Shown here: in pieces, positions 32,619 to 46,700 of the stretch
Position numbering within the stretch: the stretch's first letter is position 1
Layout of the letters: every line of letters starts with the position of its first letter
Assembly (NCBI GenBank): GCA_947561715.1
Contig: OX387200.1
Location: 18,726,501 to 18,790,500 of the forward strand
Reading direction: 5' to 3'
From: Ascidia mentula
Taxonomy: Eukaryota; Chordata; Ascidiacea; Phlebobranchia; Ascidiidae
DNA: 64,000 bases
Position numbers and translations under genes: made by a program
Notes under the pieces: model-generated
Database searches by the model: none
What the model was told of the DNA's origin: nothing
Seen by the model: only the letters and a program-made list of their open reading frames with translations

Positions 32619-35600
32619 TTAACCAGTTTTTGTGGATGCTTTTCTATTTCCGTTTGAAGTCGTTCCTGTATTGGTGAAGCTTTCTGAAGCGCTTGGTGCG
32701 CGCTTTCGTTTCGATAGAACCCCCTTCTCCAACGTGTATTGCCCGCAGCTGGTGCAGAACACCTCCTTCACAGACTTCCTAAACTTGGGATCGCGCGTAC
32801 TGTACACCAGCACGTTAACCAAGCTGAAAAAAGATTGCAAGGTAATATGTTTGCATCGGAAGATGAATCGTTTTACTGATATTGACAAGTTTATGATTTT
32901 ACCAAAGGCTGTTTTCGCAGACAGACGTAATTTTTGACATACGATCAAATAGAAAGTTTGGAAATGTTCGAAAACATCGATCAAAGCCATGTGTGCCCGT
33001 GATTCGCTGAACAATTCTATTTGAGTTGGAAAGTTACTCCACGGACGAACAAGGAAACAGCACGCGTACTGGAGTCATTACATTTCATGGAACTACAAGC
33101 ATTACATAACGCCTGCCCAACTATATCCTGAAGAGTGAAAGTTCATGAAGTCGCCTTCTTGCTATGTTAAAGGATGACAAACCTGTTTGCCATGCTGACG
33201 TAGAAGCAGATCACGAATGCCAGGTCAACGTTTGCGCCTGTAGTGTATTGGTATATCACGACACCCACAATGGGCACTGAAAAAAAGAAAACGATTATAG
33301 TGAGTTAACAAGCATATGAAAATAGTATCACACAATAAAACGTCTTTCATTTTTTAAGCACGCGACTCTACGCACAAGGGTGTCGGAAAACACTTTATTT
33401 TTTTCCTCTCCAAAACAGCAAACTTCCAATTTAATCGAATCGAAATGCTCGGTTGCAAAGCTTCTAAGTTACAAACGTAAATTGGATAAAAATATACTCA
33501 CATGAAACCAAACTGAAGCCAACAATCATTAAGGCAGATGTGATGAAGAATTGGATTTCACCGTTGTTCGAGTTTTCGTCTTTGGGCGAAGAATATGTTG
33601 TGACTGGTTTCGATGAAGCTTTCATGTGTTCAAACACAATACAAGCTGATGCGAATATCATCGCCACCTGTTTAAATAGAGGCAAGATTTAGGTTTTTTA
33701 AAAAATCTGCTTTATTCAGAAGCACGGACATGGGCGACCATACTGTTTGTGAGTTAGAACTTAAGTTAATTGTATTTTCAATGACAGTAGAACAATGCGG
33801 CTGTAGGATTTCAATGCAGTTTATGTACATAAAGACTAAGAATTATTAAAATTCTAAACATGAAGTCATACAAAATATTTGGAGAGTCAAGAAACGATTT
33901 CAGACAAGAGTCTTTGCTGTCTTGCATTGACGTGTGCAAGAGTGATCATGTTGTGACTACATCCTCGAATTAGGCCTAAAATGGAACTCTCAGACAATCT
34001 CTCCCTCGATTTACACCCCTGACCGTTCGTTTTACTACGAAAATGACTGGGGAATTTCAAGTCGCTTGGTTCCGACGTTCAAATCGTGGTCGGCGATTGA
34101 ATGGAAATATATTTATTTCGGTTGTTTGGTGACTTGTATGGGCTGACAAAATGTTGTGTGATAACAAAAGCACCACCCCGGGATTGGTTTTTATATGGAC
34201 ACACTCTCATGGCTATTTGTTATCCAAACATAAAACCGACCATAAAAGTACCATAAACAAACAACTGACGGCTTGCAGAAAACGTTTAATAGTTACTATA
34301 GTTTACCTAGCCATGATAACGTTTCATGTAGCAAGTTTTAATTTTTATAGAAAAAGGGTAGTTGTTTGAAATAAACAAATTACCGAAATTATTTCAAATT
34401 GCAACTACTGTCTGATGTAACAGGCTTTTTAAACTTTCGCTAAGTAGGTTTGTGCTGTCAAGCTAGTCCAGACTTACCGTTATCAGGTAGGGCAGAACAT
34501 ACATGATTCCCATGAGACTGAACACGATTGCGAGGTTGGCTTCTTTCTTCGTGGTGGGATAGAAGAGGAATGTGCTTGGAGCAAAATCGTACGACAGGTC
34601 ATGGGGAACCCAAGCTGCAAAAAAATTACCATTACAAATAACATTATGTCAGTGGCGTATTAACGTGTTGCAATTTAAAAGCAAATCGATTTTTCGTGAT
34701 GTTGACGTTGCAAACGCATCATGTGCAATAGTATTGTAATACATCGACATATAAACGATGTTCTTAGCAAAATTGGACGGTTTTTACATTTATTTGCTAA
34801 ACGGTTCTCAATGCACATTTAACTCGGCTAGCTCATTTACACTCCTCACCTGGAACAGTGGCAGTTACCGCTGCAAGCAACCACATAACCACCAAACCGA
34901 TGCCAACAGTTTTTTTCTGTTGCAGTTTGTAGTGAATCGGTCTGACGAATGCGTACAACCGTTGAGCGGCGAGATACAGCAGGTTGAACAAGGAGGCCGT
35001 GTAAGTGAAAACGAAGAAAATTCCTCCCAGTTTGGCGGCCGGTGAGTTAATGTAAGATAGCTGGATGCTGATTATGTCATACGGCGAGGAATTCATTGTC
35101 CAGACAAAGTTGAAAGCGGGTATGATCAGAATTTGGACGCCTAAAGCAAATGGAATACAATTATACTTCTTAAAATTTCTTCCGCTTGTCAAGGTTCGAA
35201 CCGCGAGAGTTTTAACGTTTCAGAATTAATTTAGTCGAGATTCTGTTAAGATTTTAGATTTTATTTTTATGCAGTTTGGAACAAATGCTTGTCACATTTA
35301 ATAGAAAAAAGTTTTAGTTCTAATTTGAAACTACGGGACATACCTGTGAGGATATCTGCCACAGCAAGAGACACTCTGTGAAGATCCATGTTTTCGAGTT
35401 TGCTCTTGCGTTTTTTCTTCATCACCGCTAGAATGACCACGGAGTTGGCGATCATAATCACCAAAGCCAGTATCACAATTACTGCCAAAAATGCTGCGGC
35501 GCAAGGCTGGCTGCAGTTGTCACACGCACTTAATGGCGTCCAAGAGCAATCCAGTGCGGCTTTTTTGTCGCAATACAAAGGAAGAAACCGAGGTACTTTC

Positions 35601-35974
35601 GAAGGAAGAAACTGAGGAATTTTGATACTTGGTGTGGCCATGAAGCCAGTAGTGGACTGTGTGGTTTCAGCTTGGAAAGAAGTTGTGACTAAATCCGATG
35701 AGGCGTTGATCGGTGTAGCTGAATTCCCACCACTGGGAAAAATAGTTTGCAATAAATTTCCCGTTGTGGACAGATTCTCTGTCGTCTGAGCTGTTGTTGG
35801 TTCCGTTGAAAACGCCGGAGTAACAGTTTTTGTTTGTGTACCGGTAGATGCAGTTGCAAGAAAATTCTGAAACCATTTAAGGTCCTCTTCGGATGGTCCT
35901 GCTACAAGCAGAACTCTTTTTCCTGTAAGGTCAGTTGCATTGACCACAGCAGCCTGAGTAGCGTTAATCGCCAT
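32619..35974 (-). CDS. Rhodopsin-like GPCR (orphan), paralogue A
   Basis: Six exons: 35974-35344, 35140-34850, 34614-34478, 33667-33502, 33276-33183, 32823-32619, with consistent phases, about 507 aa. An extracellular Ser/Thr-rich N-terminus of about 160 aa ends in a Cys cluster (CSWTPLSACDNCSQPC). TM1 is AAFLAVIVILALVIMIANSVVIL and is followed by a basic loop. The TM2 start, SLAVADILTG, has the class-A (S/L)LAxAD motif. The DRY site is replaced by QRLYAFVRP after TM3. TM7 ends NVLVYSTRDPKFR, an altered NPxxY followed by a helix-8-like stretch. A Ser-rich tail follows. It was probably made by duplication with the gene at 40661, which has the same exon layout. The ligand is unknown. A perfect TGACGTCA lies at 36234-36241, about 260 bases upstream of the ATG. 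Confidence 0.82.
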
Positions 35975-36308
35975 TTGGGTTTATCGAGTATTCTGAAACA
36001 ACACGACAGTTTACAGTTAAATGTATGATAAAGTAATGGCGATTTCGTGAGCCCATTGGTAAAATCTCGTCGCAAAACCAAAATGACCAAGTAAGCCTTC
36101 AACCACGACACAAGCAAAATATTGTTTCGCATTTCCTTGTGGTTTCCGAGAAACGTCTTCCCTCCTAAACAACAACGCGAGACTGCGTTTCTAGGAAACT
36201 TTTGCAAAGCATAATCACAGCTCGTACGCTGTGTGACGTCACGCATCGTGAGGCGCATCCCCTCCACATCCGAAGGGAGTGCTGTTACGTCATGCTGTTT
36301 TCTTCGCA

Positions 36309-39300
36309 CGTTTCTATGACTCCAGACATCTCATAGATTTGTATCGTCCAAGTCTTACCTTCCCTTTTTTAGCATATATTGCTCGTAATGCCGCTGTGTT
36401 GGGAACTGGTCATGATTTTCTCATCGTTTATACACATTGGTAAGACAAATTACAAAGAAAATTTCCCTCGCACGTTATGATGTTCATAATACTTAGTATT
36501 CCCACAAACTGTTGGTTTCCCCACATTCTCTTTCGCTAACTTTATTCTAGCCTCTTTCGAGCTCAGAAAATCTACTTTCAAACAGTCCAACGCCCCTATA
36601 CGACCCTTAACATGATGTCGCGGTTTCTCCCGCGGTCATAATAACTGTAGTGGCCCTGAAACATTGTTTCCTTTCGTAACTAAACACGTGTCGTTCTATG
36701 CATTTTGCTTGGGGCGTTTTAACCGTGTCGCGACAGCAAGTGATGAGGGAGGTTTCGCGGAACTGGGGTGTAAGCGGACACAAGTCGGGTTCGTCGATCA
36801 AGGTCATGTCGTAAAGCTCTTGTTCGAGGTGTCTTTACTGCAATTAAAGGTTTTAAAGGGCTGGTGGCGGTACGGACGAGGACCAAAAATATATCGCGCC
36901 TTTTTGTAATCTGTTTTTTCTTTCTCTCATTGTTTTCGTATTTAATGACTTCGAACCACATAATTTTACGTGGAAATATTAAAAACTTGCGCATTCATAA
37001 ACTTTTCAAACTGTATTTCTAAAACAATTTAACGGTTCTATAAGCGCACGTTTGCTAACTATTTCAAGTACAAGTCTAAAAAAACAAAGAAAATCATAAT
37101 GCTCCAACTTGACGCAACATGGGTAGCCTGTTTTTTTGTTATACCCTAACCGCCCTACGACACACAAGCACTAACCAAAATAACGCGAATGCTTTCCCCC
37201 AACAAAGATTGCCTCGCGAGGTTGGACAATTTTAGTTTCTCATATCACGCATTTTGTATGCGAACGGATACGACGCCGTAAATCAACTTCTGATACCAAG
37301 TATCCTCGTGACAAGCTCCAGTAAAGGAAGTTATTTGTGGACTTCGCGTCTGAATTGTTGGCTATAAATGCTTTGTGTTCACGCATCGCATCCACGCGTT
37401 AATTTCGTTGTCATAATTGTATTGTGGGGCTTTTTAGTGTAGACATGTTAAGCGCTATTTAAATGTTTATGCAGCTGTCATTAAATAATGTTTAGTTTCT
37501 ACATATATATATATACGAACAGTACGTGCCGCGAGCTGTAAATATCCGTGTCTATTTCGATAAGCCATATGGTTGTTTCTGTGTACATGCTTGCCCGCTA
37601 GGCATCCTTGGGCTTTCTTGATTTAATTGATCGATCAAATTTTACAGTAGGGCAAACAAAAGCTTATAATAAAACATTTATGACGGTGGGAACACAACAC
37701 ACCCTTGAAATTAATTAATCAGATGTATATGTCTATACACCCCATTCGGTAAACTACTTATCATGTATATAAAGGCCGGTGAAAAGGCCTTTCTTTGCAA
37801 TACACAACAGGTTGTAATTACAATTCTCATGTTTTGTAAACGGTATTTGCATGCTCAAAATGCACCAGATACTGGAATCTGTCTTCTTGCGTCATTTAAA
37901 TTTTTGCGTCAATATGTTTTTAGATATTTTTTTTTACTGAACTGTGACACAATAGAAATCGTACATAAAAAGACGACAAAACTGACTTCAAGTTGTAGCC
38001 GTGGTTCCCAATCTCAATTCTATCGCGTACCCCTTCCTAAGTATACACAGTCGTCTGCAAATCGCCTACTTTTGGGGAAAATTATTGCTGATAAATTATA
38101 TAATGCCAATTTCAAACCACCTTATTACATTTAGTTTCTGAGCAAGAAATCAAGAGGAAAGCCATAAAAAGAAATATGTGCACCAAAAGTTTAGAATGCA
38201 GGTTTTCTAATTGTTTTTAGCTTCGCAATTCTGACACTAAATGTGCACACCAACATTTTCGTCAAACGTTCTCATCTACCACCTGCAAAGCTTTCGCGTG
38301 TCACTTGTGGTTCGCGTACAACCCGTTGGGAATCACTACGTTGAAGAAAGACGCCACAAATTTGCGCCGATTCTCCTCCTTCGCCACAGCACCTTTGTCT
38401 GTTTGTCTGACCGTTAGAAGGCATCTGACTTTTAACTGCAAATGGATTACAGGAGCTTGCCAAGCTTCGTGCCAGGTTCCGCTGTTAACGACATATCATG
38501 ATGACTGATATCGTTAAGTTCTGATCGCCAACTTTGTAATATGGAAATTACCTTGATGTTAAGAGAATTTTTCCTTTGAAACTTCACAAAACGGAAGTTT
38601 CATTTCGGCGTTTCGTCAATTCAGTGGATGCCGTTTTTATGACCAAATAAGCATTTGCAACAGAGTGGTTAATGTTACTTTTCGCTTTTGTAATAGCAAA
38701 AAAAAATTCTTCTGGATAGGGACGAAATATGCCCGAAAAGATTTTTTAATCCATTGAAATAATTTTTATTTTTTTTTAAGACTTGTGCGTTTGCATGTCA
38801 GAGTTTTTGTTATTCTCAGCTGTAACTTTAAATATCAAACAAATACGACTCACAAGCAAACGCTAGTATGCTACTCATGTCGAATCAGACGTTTCAAACA
38901 CCAGTGTGTTTATCATCAGTGCTATTTTCCAAAAAAAGTTTGTTCGAATAGGAAAACTTGGACTTTTAACCCATATTTTCTGTGTTTCAACCGACACAAG
39001 CATCACTCCGGTGGTTCTACGTCACGACATTTCGCCGCAACCAAATAAGGGAAAGTAACACACCGCAAGTGAGATGCGGTTTTACGCAGAGGCGTGTAAT
39101 TCAGTCACGCCATGGACGTCGTTTAATGGAAATGAGTGCAGTCACGTAAAAATCCTCAACGTTGCGAAAGGAAAAACAGTTTTTTTTGCTTACCCGTTAT
39201 GGACGTTGTTACATTGGGTAAAAGTTCAGGCTGTATTATATTTTTTATGCATGTCCTTGAAAGGAAATCTCATTTTTGCCAGCACTGCATTGATTTTAAC

Positions 39301-40480
39301 AAAATTCCATATCAAATGTCACACGCTTTTCTCAAACAAATTAAAAAATGTTTTTTTGCTTTCTGTAAAGAAGCACCTGCTACAACACTATTTACATTAA
39401 AACATGATTATCATAATTGTAAAAGGTCTTACACCCCCTCCTCCAGTTCCTCTCGTCCTAAATCCTTAATTCTTTGTACTCATGTCTTACATAGTTTTGA
39501 AGCTGAGCTTTTATTCACCAACATCCTTAAATTTCCCCTTGACTCAAACACACCCGCTTCACTTCTACATCCGTAACAATTAAATGTAAATGAATGAGGA
39601 ACGACCCGAAACCACCACTTAAACCCTACAGAGATATGCCCGAAATTGAAAATCTAGATGCACGCTATACTCACAGCAGTCAATGGTATTTTGCGGCCTC
39701 CGAATATTGAGAGGCATTGTTTACTTTGTGCTGTGTTTATATACGATCGAAGCAACAACAATAAGTTTTAGCTTGACAAACAATGAATACCTCTGTGTAT
39801 TTAAGTGGTGTCTGCTGAATATAGCCTTGCTTTAATCAACTCTGTATACATTTATAGTTTATGCATAAAACTTATAATAACTTTTTATGTAAAAGCGGCT
39901 ATTTTCAATTACCTTTTACATGCCTTCAATGCATGTGACCAAACACAATAGGTGCCTAGAACTTGCATGAACTACACCAGAAAATCGATCGGGAAGTCGA
40001 GATTTTCTAAGTTGGTCGCCATTAAACTTGTGCTGCACTTTCGCACCGTATGACTAGGCATCTAAGTGCACGCTCACGTGTCAAGTTTTCTTTTAGCTTT
40101 TAATGAGTAATGACTGCAAATACCCGTGGCCGTCATCAAGACTTGCAAACTTGCGTCTGACTCGAAACTAAACGGCTGGAAATAACCCACAAAACATTCT
40201 GATGTTTTTGTTGCCACAAAAATTTCAATTTTCTACAACAATATATTTTTTTACAGTTTGGTAGCCTATACACGTGAAATGGAACTTAAAAAAACAACAA
40301 CGTAAACATCTGTGCATAAATTTCGCAAAAAAACGCCCGCTGTTTTAATCGTCGAGGACGTAAGTGCAAAGTTAGACAGGAACAAGGAAATGTCTTTGGC
40401 CAGCAAAGATAGAAAAATGGAAACGGGTTTTATACAGAACAAGGCGACAGGCTGACTTGAATCAACAAAACAATATTTTA
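36309..40480. other. Intergenic region between the two GPCR genes
   Basis: About 4 kb without a supported gene. Open frames such as 37763-38134 and 39136-39576 (+) have no domain and no splice context. A short TATATATATA run lies near 37502-37514. I saw no repeat family with a second copy here. Confidence 0.45.
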
Positions 40481-40660
40481 TTTGTCAAAGCACTATGAGG
40501 TTTTAAACTTTTATGTTGGAATTTTCTGTGCGACGCAAAATATTAACAACAATGTGGCTATTGTTTTTTTTCGTTTCGTACACGTCACACAGGAGGGCAT
40601 TGTTATTTCTGAGAAAAATACTAAAATAACGTGTCTCATGGTAAATATACGAAATCAAAA

Positions 40661-43600
40661 TCACGCTGGTTCGCTTGCAGTAGACTGCGACTTTTTGGTG
40701 TAGCGACCAGTTCGAGATACTCCAGTACTGTTGCTGAACCCCTTGTCCGTTGTGCTGCTGGAGGTTCGGACTCTTTGCATCGCATCTTTGCCACAGCAAC
40801 AACAGCAAGCCGCCAAGATGTCCGTCACTTCGGATCGAAATTTGGAGTCCCGGATGCTGTACACGAGCACGTTCACCAAGCTGCAATAAATTAAAGTGAC
40901 GTCACATTATTGTATGGCTCGGTGCGATAGACACGTCCGGTTGCAGGGTGGGGTTTGTGTTATGCATGTACGTAGATGCAAAATTGATGTTGTCTTGGTA
41001 AAGTCGTTATGCAAACTTGGGTGTTATCACAAGCGCCTTGTGTAAGTGCTGCTATATGGGGAGTCGTTGATGCTTAACATTTAGCAACGTACAGTTTGGT
41101 TTTAACGGAGGCTATCATATAAGTTTAGTTAATAAACACGAACACGATCACATACCCGTCAAACCGGAAACATGCAATTTGATTTTTTGTGCAATTGGAG
41201 TTTTTTGGTTTATTTATCCAATTTACATTAACTGACCTGTTAAGCATGCTAATGTAAAGGCAAATGACGAAGGCATTTGCGTACAGTCCAGCGTTGAACG
41301 AACTGGCGTAGAGAAGGATGACCACCACAGCACACGGCACTGCAATAAAAAAATATCGTTAAACATTACACTGAAGACGTCAATTAGGGGTTGTACGGTG
41401 GGAAGTCATCAATCACATCTACGCTTTATCGTCGGCAAAATTGCCCAATCACGGTGCCGCAACTCCTTATATGGGCACAAGCGGAAAGAATTAAGTTATA
41501 TGAAGTGTGTGTATTTAAAGCTAATATGCTGTTAATCACACGATTATTCACAATATTCCACACGATTAACAGCATATTAGCTTTGGCTTTCCTCTTCAAA
41601 ATAGTTAACTCCAAGTTTTTTGCACCCAAGTTTGTGTACGTTTGCAAGAATAGTATTATAAGTGACTATTTCTTAAAGCAACATACGAACATGCAAATAT
41701 GTAGACAAGAATTCATGTTTATTTTTTCTTCATTAACGTAAAAACCGGTTTTCAGCACGCAGTTCAACAGCCAATTATGCCCCTCGATTTACTAAATAAA
41801 TGCGCAGAAATGTTTATTTACATATCAACTTACAGACTGAAACAGTGAATCCAACTTGCATCATGACAGTAGATACAAAGAATCCAATTTCATTGCTTTT
41901 GTTTGAATCGTCCGTATCAGCTCCTGACGATTGGGCGTAGGCGCTTTTGGACTTGGCGGACCTTTTTAAATGTGAATGCACGATGAATGCTGATGCAATG
42001 ATAAAGCAAGTCTGTAGAAAAACAAAGCAACTTTTCTATACGATTTAGAATAATCAAGTGTAGGGAATGCTCCATGTCGACATAGATTTAGCAGCTGTTT
42101 TAATAAGACCAAAACTGTACAATCACAAACCAAATATATGTCGATAAGATCGAATTTGTTCAAAAATCGAGCTGAACTTTGCAAAATAAATTTCTATTTT
42201 TCGTATCAGGCAACTGCTTTAAAAAAAAATGCTGACAACTCACGGTGAGCGCATACGGGACGAGGAGAAATATAACAAGGACCAAGATCGCTGGTGTATT
42301 CCACTCGCTGCTTGGCATACTCGGGTAAAAAATCATTGCTCCGATCGAGTAAGAGAAGTTAAAATGTTCAGGAAACCAAGCTGCAACAAAATTATAAAAC
42401 TATTAACTGTGAAGTGTTTATTTGTGGTTATTTTAGGCTGGAGACAAACATATGTTTTACTGTAAGATATGTAGAGCGAATAAGCTTCAATATAGAAATG
42501 CCAAGGTTAGATAATTGCTGATTAGCATATGCTGGTCTTATCTAAATCAAATCATTGAAATTTTTTGCAAAAACAACTACGCAGATGAACGATAGAGACG
42601 AGAAAAAAAAACGGCATGGACACCGATGAAACCATGAAGTTGACTAAAATGAACTATTTCGGATTACCACGACGTTTCGATTACTTCCAAAAAAAGTCTT
42701 ACCATAAGCAGTGGAAAAGACTATGGACAACAACCAGACGAAACACAATGCAAGATTGATGTTCTGTTTTCTCTGCAGCTTGTAGTCGATGGGTCGAACG
42801 AAAGCGTAGAGCCTCTGGGCAGCCAGGTAGGCCAAGTTGTATATGGAAGCTATAAAAGTCAGGTTGAAGAATATGGCGCCCACTTTGACTGCTGGTGTGT
42901 TAAGGAGGCTTTGAAACCTGTCTCCAATCTCGTGAGGCGTTGATGTAAGCGTGAAGTGGAAGTTGTAACTTGTCACAACAAGAATTTGAATTCCTGTACA
43001 ATGGATTTAAGATATATAATTGCAAATCTGCGAAAATTGATAGGATTTACTAAGTACCTTTGCAAATGCAATTGGTCTGCTAAGTATAGGAGGTACCTAA
43101 GTAGGAGGTAATTCATACTAAGAGATATGATAAAAATTAGTTTTAGTTATAACATTAAAAGGTTCACCGCACAATCAACTAATGTTGAAAGCATGTGTGT
43201 GTCGAAAATCTATGCCACAAACAGCGATTTGATATTAATTTATCGGAATAGGTAACTTAAGCTTAACAAGATTACTTTTGCTTTTGATTTATTGGATTTA
43301 TCAAAAATTTATCGGAACAGGTAACTGAACGTACCGCTTAACAAGTCAGCCACAGCCAGGGAAGTCCTGTGCAAATCCATATTCTCCAACTTTCCTTTAC
43401 TCTTTCGTTTTCCGACCACGGCCAGAACAAGCAAGTTTCCAACCACGATTGCGAGGCCCAGCAACGCAACCAAAGTCATAAACGCGGCCGCCCCCCCGTT
43501 GCTACATTCCTCGCATTCGGGAAGCTTCACGTCATAACATTCCTGTTGGACCCGGTCGGAGCAGAATGGAGGAAAGAGGTAGCGATTAACGAACGCAGGA

Positions 43601-43761
43601 CGCGTTATTGTGGTGTTGGGTGCCATGGTACCGGTGGTGCTGCAGTTTCTGGCGCCTTTGAAACTACAGGGGTCGAGGGTACCGAAGATATCGGGAACAA
43701 CATAGACACGGCTTATTACTTCGGTGACCGCTGGGGTCCTTTGGGTCCAGGCTGCAGACAT
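40661..43761 (-). CDS. Rhodopsin-like GPCR (orphan), paralogue B
   Basis: Six exons: 43761-43335, 42993-42703, 42380-42244, 42011-41834, 41339-41237, 40880-40661, about 451 aa. Exons 2 and 3 have exactly the same lengths as in paralogue A (291 and 137 nt), and all intron phases agree. The N-terminus is shorter and ends in a Cys-rich stretch (CSDRVQQECYDVKLPECEEC). TM1-loop-TM2 reads FMTLVALLGLAIVVGNLLVL then ENMDLHRTSLAVADLLSG. The post-TM3 site is again QRLYAFVRP, and TM7 is NVLVYSIRDSKFR. The tail holds a run of five Cys (ACCCCCG) after the helix-8 region, a plausible palmitoylation site. The ATG at 43761 is chosen as the first ATG in the open frame. A perfect TGACGTCA lies at 44181-44188 upstream. 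Confidence 0.82.
41517..41584. repeat. Perfect 21-nt inverted repeat in a GPCR intron
   Basis: AAAGCTAATATGCTGTTAATC (41517-41537) and its exact reverse complement (41564-41584) flank a 26-nt loop. It lies in the intron between exons 4 and 5 of GPCR paralogue B. It may be a small fold-back element. I found no second copy. Confidence 0.7.
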
Positions 43762-46700
43762 GGCTGACAATTCAAGTTTGTTTGGCAGAGAAAAATAAGC
43801 TTACAAAAAATTTTGCTTTCGTAATCTGAAAAACATAACAATTTTTCCAAAACTGAAATATAAGTAAAAAAATACGTATTCGACATCAATTATTTTAATT
43901 AATATGTTTTCCTGAATAAATGTTTGAAACATAGTGTTGTTAATGCTTTCTACAGTTTCTTACAGATTTTCACTCGTAACATTAAATGCCTTGCCATCTA
44001 AATAACCTGATGCTACCGCCAAACTGTCTTGTTCGCAAATGACAATCACCATAATATCTCCATATGATTATACACCACTTCTCATCTGAATATGGTGACG
44101 AATAATCGCGAATGCCAGACGGCGAAAGCACGCATTCCGGTCACGACATTCCTCCAATCGACCACGTCACTGCAGTGTGATGACGTCACGTCCTTTGCGG
44201 CAACCGCCAGTCTGGGTTGCATGAAAAGGTCGCCTGACCCGAAATGCTGAAATTTTGTGACGGTTTTGTGGAGCGGGAGGAAAACGTCACGCAGCGAGTT
44301 ATGACAGGTTTGAATAACTTCCAATTTAGGTAGATGCAAAGCTTTGCTACTGCAAGATGGTGCGCATGATGTTGTTATTCCAAAGACCCCAAAACTACTG
44401 AATCCCAACAAGTATTTTTGTGATTAAAACTACAAATAACGTGATATTTTGTCTAAAAATGGAGAAGTAAAATGCACATTTCAAAAACAAATGTATTCAT
44501 GACAAAAATATTTTTGAAAGCAGACCATGATGCGATCAATCCCCCTACACATAAGTTGGTTTAATTGCCGTTTACCGCTCATTAATCGTTTCTTTAAATT
44601 GTGGCCTAAATATAACCGTATTTTTGACGCAACCGATTTGGTCGCAAAGAACGTTTTAACATATTTCGAGATGTGCCACTGCACCAGCGTAACAGATGAA
44701 GGCAAATTTAGACAGACTCTGCCACGACTTGTTGCGCCAATGTTTGAAAGGGCCGTGTTTTCAAAACGCTTCCGTATACCATCATTGGTCACTGCCGCCG
44801 CGGGCTGTGCTGTTGCGTCAGAGCTGGCAACGGAGGGTGGCAATACCTAGAATTCGGCGTAAATTTCTAAATAGAGGTTTTTCCCAACTTGTGTTGGCAG
44901 TATTTTGCGCGTCAATGCTCTTCCAGGGATCAAAAGAAAAAACTCCCACGCTTCTTTCAAATAACCCGTAAACAGACATCATGTGACTTCACTAACGTAG
45001 TTTGTTACCTTGTGTGACGTCTACGCTATAGAGAAGCTGTCCCCAATAGGTTGTCGTGCTTACAAGTATCATGTTTACTTTGGCAAACTTAATTAATATT
45101 GATATGCTGCCTATGCCATTACTACTTAATGAATATAAATCTTTTCCTGTGTATTCGAAAAATAAATATTAAATTGGCAAAAGTGTTTGAAATTAAGTAA
45201 TTTGAGGAAAAAAACGTCGTAAATCTTTGATCGAAGCTGAACGTCATATCGTCATAAATAGTTGATTTATGACAAATAATCCACTACAAGTCCTTCCTAA
45301 ACTTACTATACGACGTTGCCTAAGCCACAACTATCTTGCTCAATTCTATATAATTTCCTTCCGTCATTTGTAACTAAACCGAACCTGAATACTTGCCTGG
45401 CCTGTGGTCGCGGTTGTGGCAGACTGCAAACACCTTGGTAACGAGCCTGAATTTCGCACGAATTTCTGACTCATAGATTTCTATTAATGTGGTTCGTTTG
45501 TGCACTGTCATTCTCTCGCTAGTTCAACGGACCTGGAAACACCAACGCAATTTTACTCAACGTAAATCTCGTTTTGAAGACTTAAGATTGGTGTTAACAA
45601 ACAAATAGACGTACCTTTAATCATCCTGCATCACACTTCTTACTTGCTAAATTAAACCAAAGACAACTTTTGCATGTTAGACGAATGTTTTGCACAAAAT
45701 TGTACGACTTCACAGCACAATACAACTACGTTTGGTTAAGTCGCGTAATGTATTAAAAACGCTCTGTTTTTGAATTAATTGGAGCATCGCCCATCCCCAC
45801 AACATTGTACAATATTTTGCCCCGGGCCATTCATCGTATTGCGTCAAGGATGAAATTGAAGGGCTAAATCGGTCTAAATTGACCGGAGACATCGAAAGCG
45901 GCACCGATAGTTCTTCAAGCCCATGTGTTGAAACCGCATTCGAAATATTATCGAAAACATTATCACGTGCTGCATGAACACTTTATGATAAAACGATGGT
46001 AGTCAAATAAAAAAAAGATTTAGTTGTGAACAAATACAGGTTTCGATGTTCAAAACGATTTATCGAACGATTATTTGCATCCATTGGAAGTGTTGCATTA
46101 CGAGACTAATCGTGAAATATGTTAGTATAGGGCAGACATAGGCAAACTGCGGCCAGCTGATTAAATGTGGCCCGTTGGGTTTTTTAATTTGGCCCGCCAG
46201 GGGCTGCTATAACTTAGTGTCGCCCAGAAAAATGTTCATGCCGCAGTTAACGCAGTTTCGTGATTTTTTTTGCTTTTTGCTTACAGTATTTCAGTTAACG
46301 TCCCAAATCAACGCATGCACATTTTTTTAGTTTGTTTGCGGTTTATTGTCGAATTTGTCGCATAGGGCATGGTTTGGGTAAATTATTGTGTTTCAACGCA
46401 TGTTGCATTGCCGGAAACGGTAAAACCAACTCAAACAAAAGTTTAACCCAGATTCATAATAAAGAATGGACAACAATAAACATCCAGTATATATAAATTT
46501 ACACAGCTCTTAAAAGTAACAGTGCAAGATCTACCCACACAATTTCAGGCACAATAAGGGCCTTTGAACCGATGATATTACCTTTATTCATCAAAATTTC
46601 TCCATGATTATCTGCGCTGAATAATTTATAAGTACATTAGTTAATGCCATGTTTAAAATCAATTATAACGCGCAGGCGAAATATGGCGATGACAAGTCAC

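Noticed and set aside
35190..35206. GGTTCGAACC as a possible tRNA B box
   Set aside because: It is a palindrome in the first GPCR intron and no acceptor stem, A box or anticodon arm can be drawn around it.
39136..39576. 146-aa plus-strand frame in the intergenic region between the GPCRs
   Set aside because: Composition is that of AT-rich non-coding DNA, it overlaps another open frame in a second register, and no domain or splice site fits.
44481..44850. Overlapping 107-120-aa frames on both strands
   Set aside because: The frames oppose each other, lack domains, and neither has splice or start support.
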